Of a stretch of 5,439 nucleotides of DNA, positions 4,236 to 5,439 are shown piece by piece. The stretch's first letter is position 1. Every line of letters begins with the position of its first letter. A program made the position numbers and the translations under genes. This DNA comes from JBHIBR01 sp046759145 [NCBI: Nitrospinota bacterium] (GTDB lineage Bacteria > UBA8248). The notes below the pieces were generated by a model, which searched no databases, was not told the origin of the DNA, and saw nothing but the letters and a program-made list of their open reading frames with translations. The stretch is from the NCBI GenBank assembly GCA_046759145.1, contig JBHIBR010000142.1, positions 1-5,439 on the forward strand, given 5' to 3'.

Positions 4236-5417
4236 ATGCTGGAAGGCTTTCGCATCCTCGAGCTCGGCCAGGTCATCGCGGGCACCATCAGCGGCCTCAT
4301 CCTGGCGGACCTGGGGGCCGAGGTCATCAAGGTGGAGAGCCCGCAGGGGGACCTCGGCCGCAACCCCACCATCGCGGACGTGGGGGGTATGAGCGCCATC
4401 TTCCTCTCCTTCAACCGGAATAAGAAGAGCGTGGTCATCAACCTCAAGACGGAGGAGGGCCTTCAGGTCTTCTACGACCTGGTGCGCCGCTCGGACGCCG
4501 TGCTCGACAACTTCCGCCCCGGCGTGCTGGAGCGGCTCAAGGTGGACTACGCCCATCTGCGGGAGGTGAACCCGCAGATCATCTCCCTCTCGGTGAGCGG
4601 CTTCGGCTCCTGGGGGCCCCTCAAGGACCTCCCCTCCTTCGACCTCGTCCACCAGGCCATCAGCGGCCACATGAGCATCACGGGCGAGCCGGGCCGCCCG
4701 CCGAGCCGGGCGGGCGTCCCTCTCGCCGACATCACCACGGCCATGTACGCCGCCCACGCCGCCCTCGCCGCCCTCCTCTCCCGAGAGCGGACGGGCCAGG
4801 GGAGGCGCCTCGAGGTGGCCATGTTCGACGCCCAGCTCGCCGTGCTCGGCTACATCGCCGCCATGTTCCTCGTCTGCGGACACATCGCCGAGCCGCCGGG
4901 CTCCGCCCACGAGTACATGGTCCCCTACCAGGCCTTCCCCGCCCGGGACGGCTATCTGGTCGTCTCCCCCCGGGAGGACCGTTTCTGGGTCAGGATGTGC
5001 GAGGTGATGGGGTGCGAGGAGCTCGCCCACGACGCGCGCTTCGCCACCAACGACCGGAGGCTCCAGAACCGGGCCGAGCTCATCCCCCTCCTCGAGGCCC
5101 GCTTCCGGGAGAAGACCGTCGGGGAGTGGCTCGACCTCCTGGTGCCGGCCGGCGTCCCCGCGGCACCTGTGAACCGCCTGGACGCCGCCCTCACCCACCC
5201 CCAGGTCGAGGCGCGGGAGCTCATCGCCGAGTTCGACTACCCGGGCTACGGCCGGGTGCGCACCGTGGGAAACCCCATCAAGGAGCCGGAAACCCCCCCC
5301 TCCCCCCCCGAGCCCCCGCCGACGCCGGGTCAGCACACGGAGGAGATCCTCCGCAAAATGCTCGGCTATGGCGACGAGAAGGTCGGGGAGCTCCGGGAGA
5401 AGGGGGCGGTGGCCTGA
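4236..5417 (+). CDS. CaiB/BaiF family (class III) CoA-transferase
   Basis: This 393-residue protein has full family length and would move CoA between carboxylic acids through an aspartyl-CoA thioester. Hallmarks in order are FRILELGQVIAGTISGLILADLGAEVIKVE (5-34), NRNKKSVVINLKTEEG (60-75), DNFRPGVLERL (91-101), SFDLVHQAISGHMSITG (134-150), and VPLADITTAMYAAHAALAAL (161-180), where Asp165 is the expected nucleophile. RTGQGRRLEVAMFD (185-198) and the C-terminal PTPGQHTEEIL (362-372) complete the pattern. It starts 17 bases after the MaoC stop, with GGGAGAGG (4218-4225) upstream, in the same operon. The bases 5293-5309 are two C8 runs split by one T, encoding PPSPPE; the frame is intact. The donor and acceptor acids are unknown. 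Related enzymes act on oxalate, carnitine, succinate, mesaconate or itaconate. Confidence 0.92.
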   Translation: MLEGFRILELGQVIAGTISGLILADLGAEVIKVESPQGDLGRNPTIADVGGMSAIFLSFNRNKKSVVINLKTEEGLQVFYDLVRRSDAVLDNFRPGVLERLKVDYAHLREVNPQIISLSVSGFGSWGPLKDLPSFDLVHQAISGHMSITGEPGRPPSRAGVPLADITTAMYAAHAALAALLSRERTGQGRRLEVAMFDAQLAVLGYIAAMFLVCGHIAEPPGSAHEYMVPYQAFPARDGYLVVSPREDRFWVRMCEVMGCEELAHDARFATNDRRLQNRAELIPLLEARFREKTVGEWLDLLVPAGVPAAPVNRLDAALTHPQVEARELIAEFDYPGYGRVRTVGNPIKEPETPPSPPEPPPTPGQHTEEILRKMLGYGDEKVGELREKGAVA

Positions 5418-5435
5418 GGGAGGGAAGAGGAGGGG

Positions 5436-5439
5436 ATGC
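5436..5439 (+). CDS. Possible start of a further operon gene, cut by the right edge
   Basis: An ATG at 5436-5438 follows the CoA-transferase stop by 18 bases and is preceded by a purine run (AGGGAAGAGGAGGGG, 5421-5435) that could serve as ribosome binding site. The spacing matches the preceding 17-base junction. Only the first codon is present, so the product is unknown. Confidence 0.35.

Noticed and set aside
4215-5336. Minus-strand reading frame of 373 codons opposite the CoA-transferase
   Set aside because: This is a GC-driven antisense shadow of a gene with full family motifs, and its translation is low complexity.

Overview
This is a GC-rich bacterial chromosomal segment with strong Shine-Dalgarno sites, GTG starts at two genes, and sigma70-type promoters that stand out as short AT islands. 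The gene content is an F420-dependent NADP reductase-like protein, a CaiB/BaiF CoA-transferase and a split MaoC hydratase. It suggests a metabolically versatile soil, sediment or marine high-GC lineage with coenzyme F420 (Tectomicrobia, Rokubacteria, NC10, Chloroflexi or Deltaproteobacteria-like). The sequence alone does not settle the taxon. I see no phage, insertion sequence, CRISPR or RNA gene.

Layout. The left edge (1-87, minus) carries the probable N-terminus of an unidentified gene reading out of the window, with a plausible promoter at 167-195. A leader of roughly 230 bases, with no convincing gene, precedes a YjbQ/UPF0047 gene (405-818, plus). After 77 bases holding a good promoter comes an F420-dependent NADP reductase-like gene (896-1600, plus). 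It converges with, and overlaps by 95 bp, a minus-strand gene (1506-2171) that resembles phosphoribosylanthranilate isomerase (TrpF) but lacks both expected catalytic residues. A perfect intrinsic-terminator hairpin for the reductase transcript (1690-1715) lies inside the coding sequence of that TrpF-like gene.

A 183-base divergent spacer (2172-2354) separates the TrpF-like gene from a plus-strand operon. Its promoter is TTGCGG-17-TAGAAT, and a perfect 12-bp palindrome covers the -35 hexamer and is a candidate operator. The operon runs 2-hydroxyacid dehydrogenase (2355-3320), MaoC-like non-catalytic subunit (3323-3787), MaoC-like catalytic subunit (3790-4218), class III CoA-transferase (4236-5417), and probably another gene starting at 5436. 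Gaps are only 2, 2, 17 and 18 bases.

Inferred joint role: the CoA-transferase would charge an organic acid with CoA, the split MaoC pair would hydrate or dehydrate the CoA ester, and the dehydrogenase would interconvert a 2-oxo and a 2-hydroxy acid. This looks like a small catabolic module for a branched or dicarboxylic hydroxy acid. The substrate cannot be read from the sequence. The most unusual items are the catalytically degenerate TrpF-like protein, the terminator embedded in an opposing gene, and the palindrome on the operon promoter.
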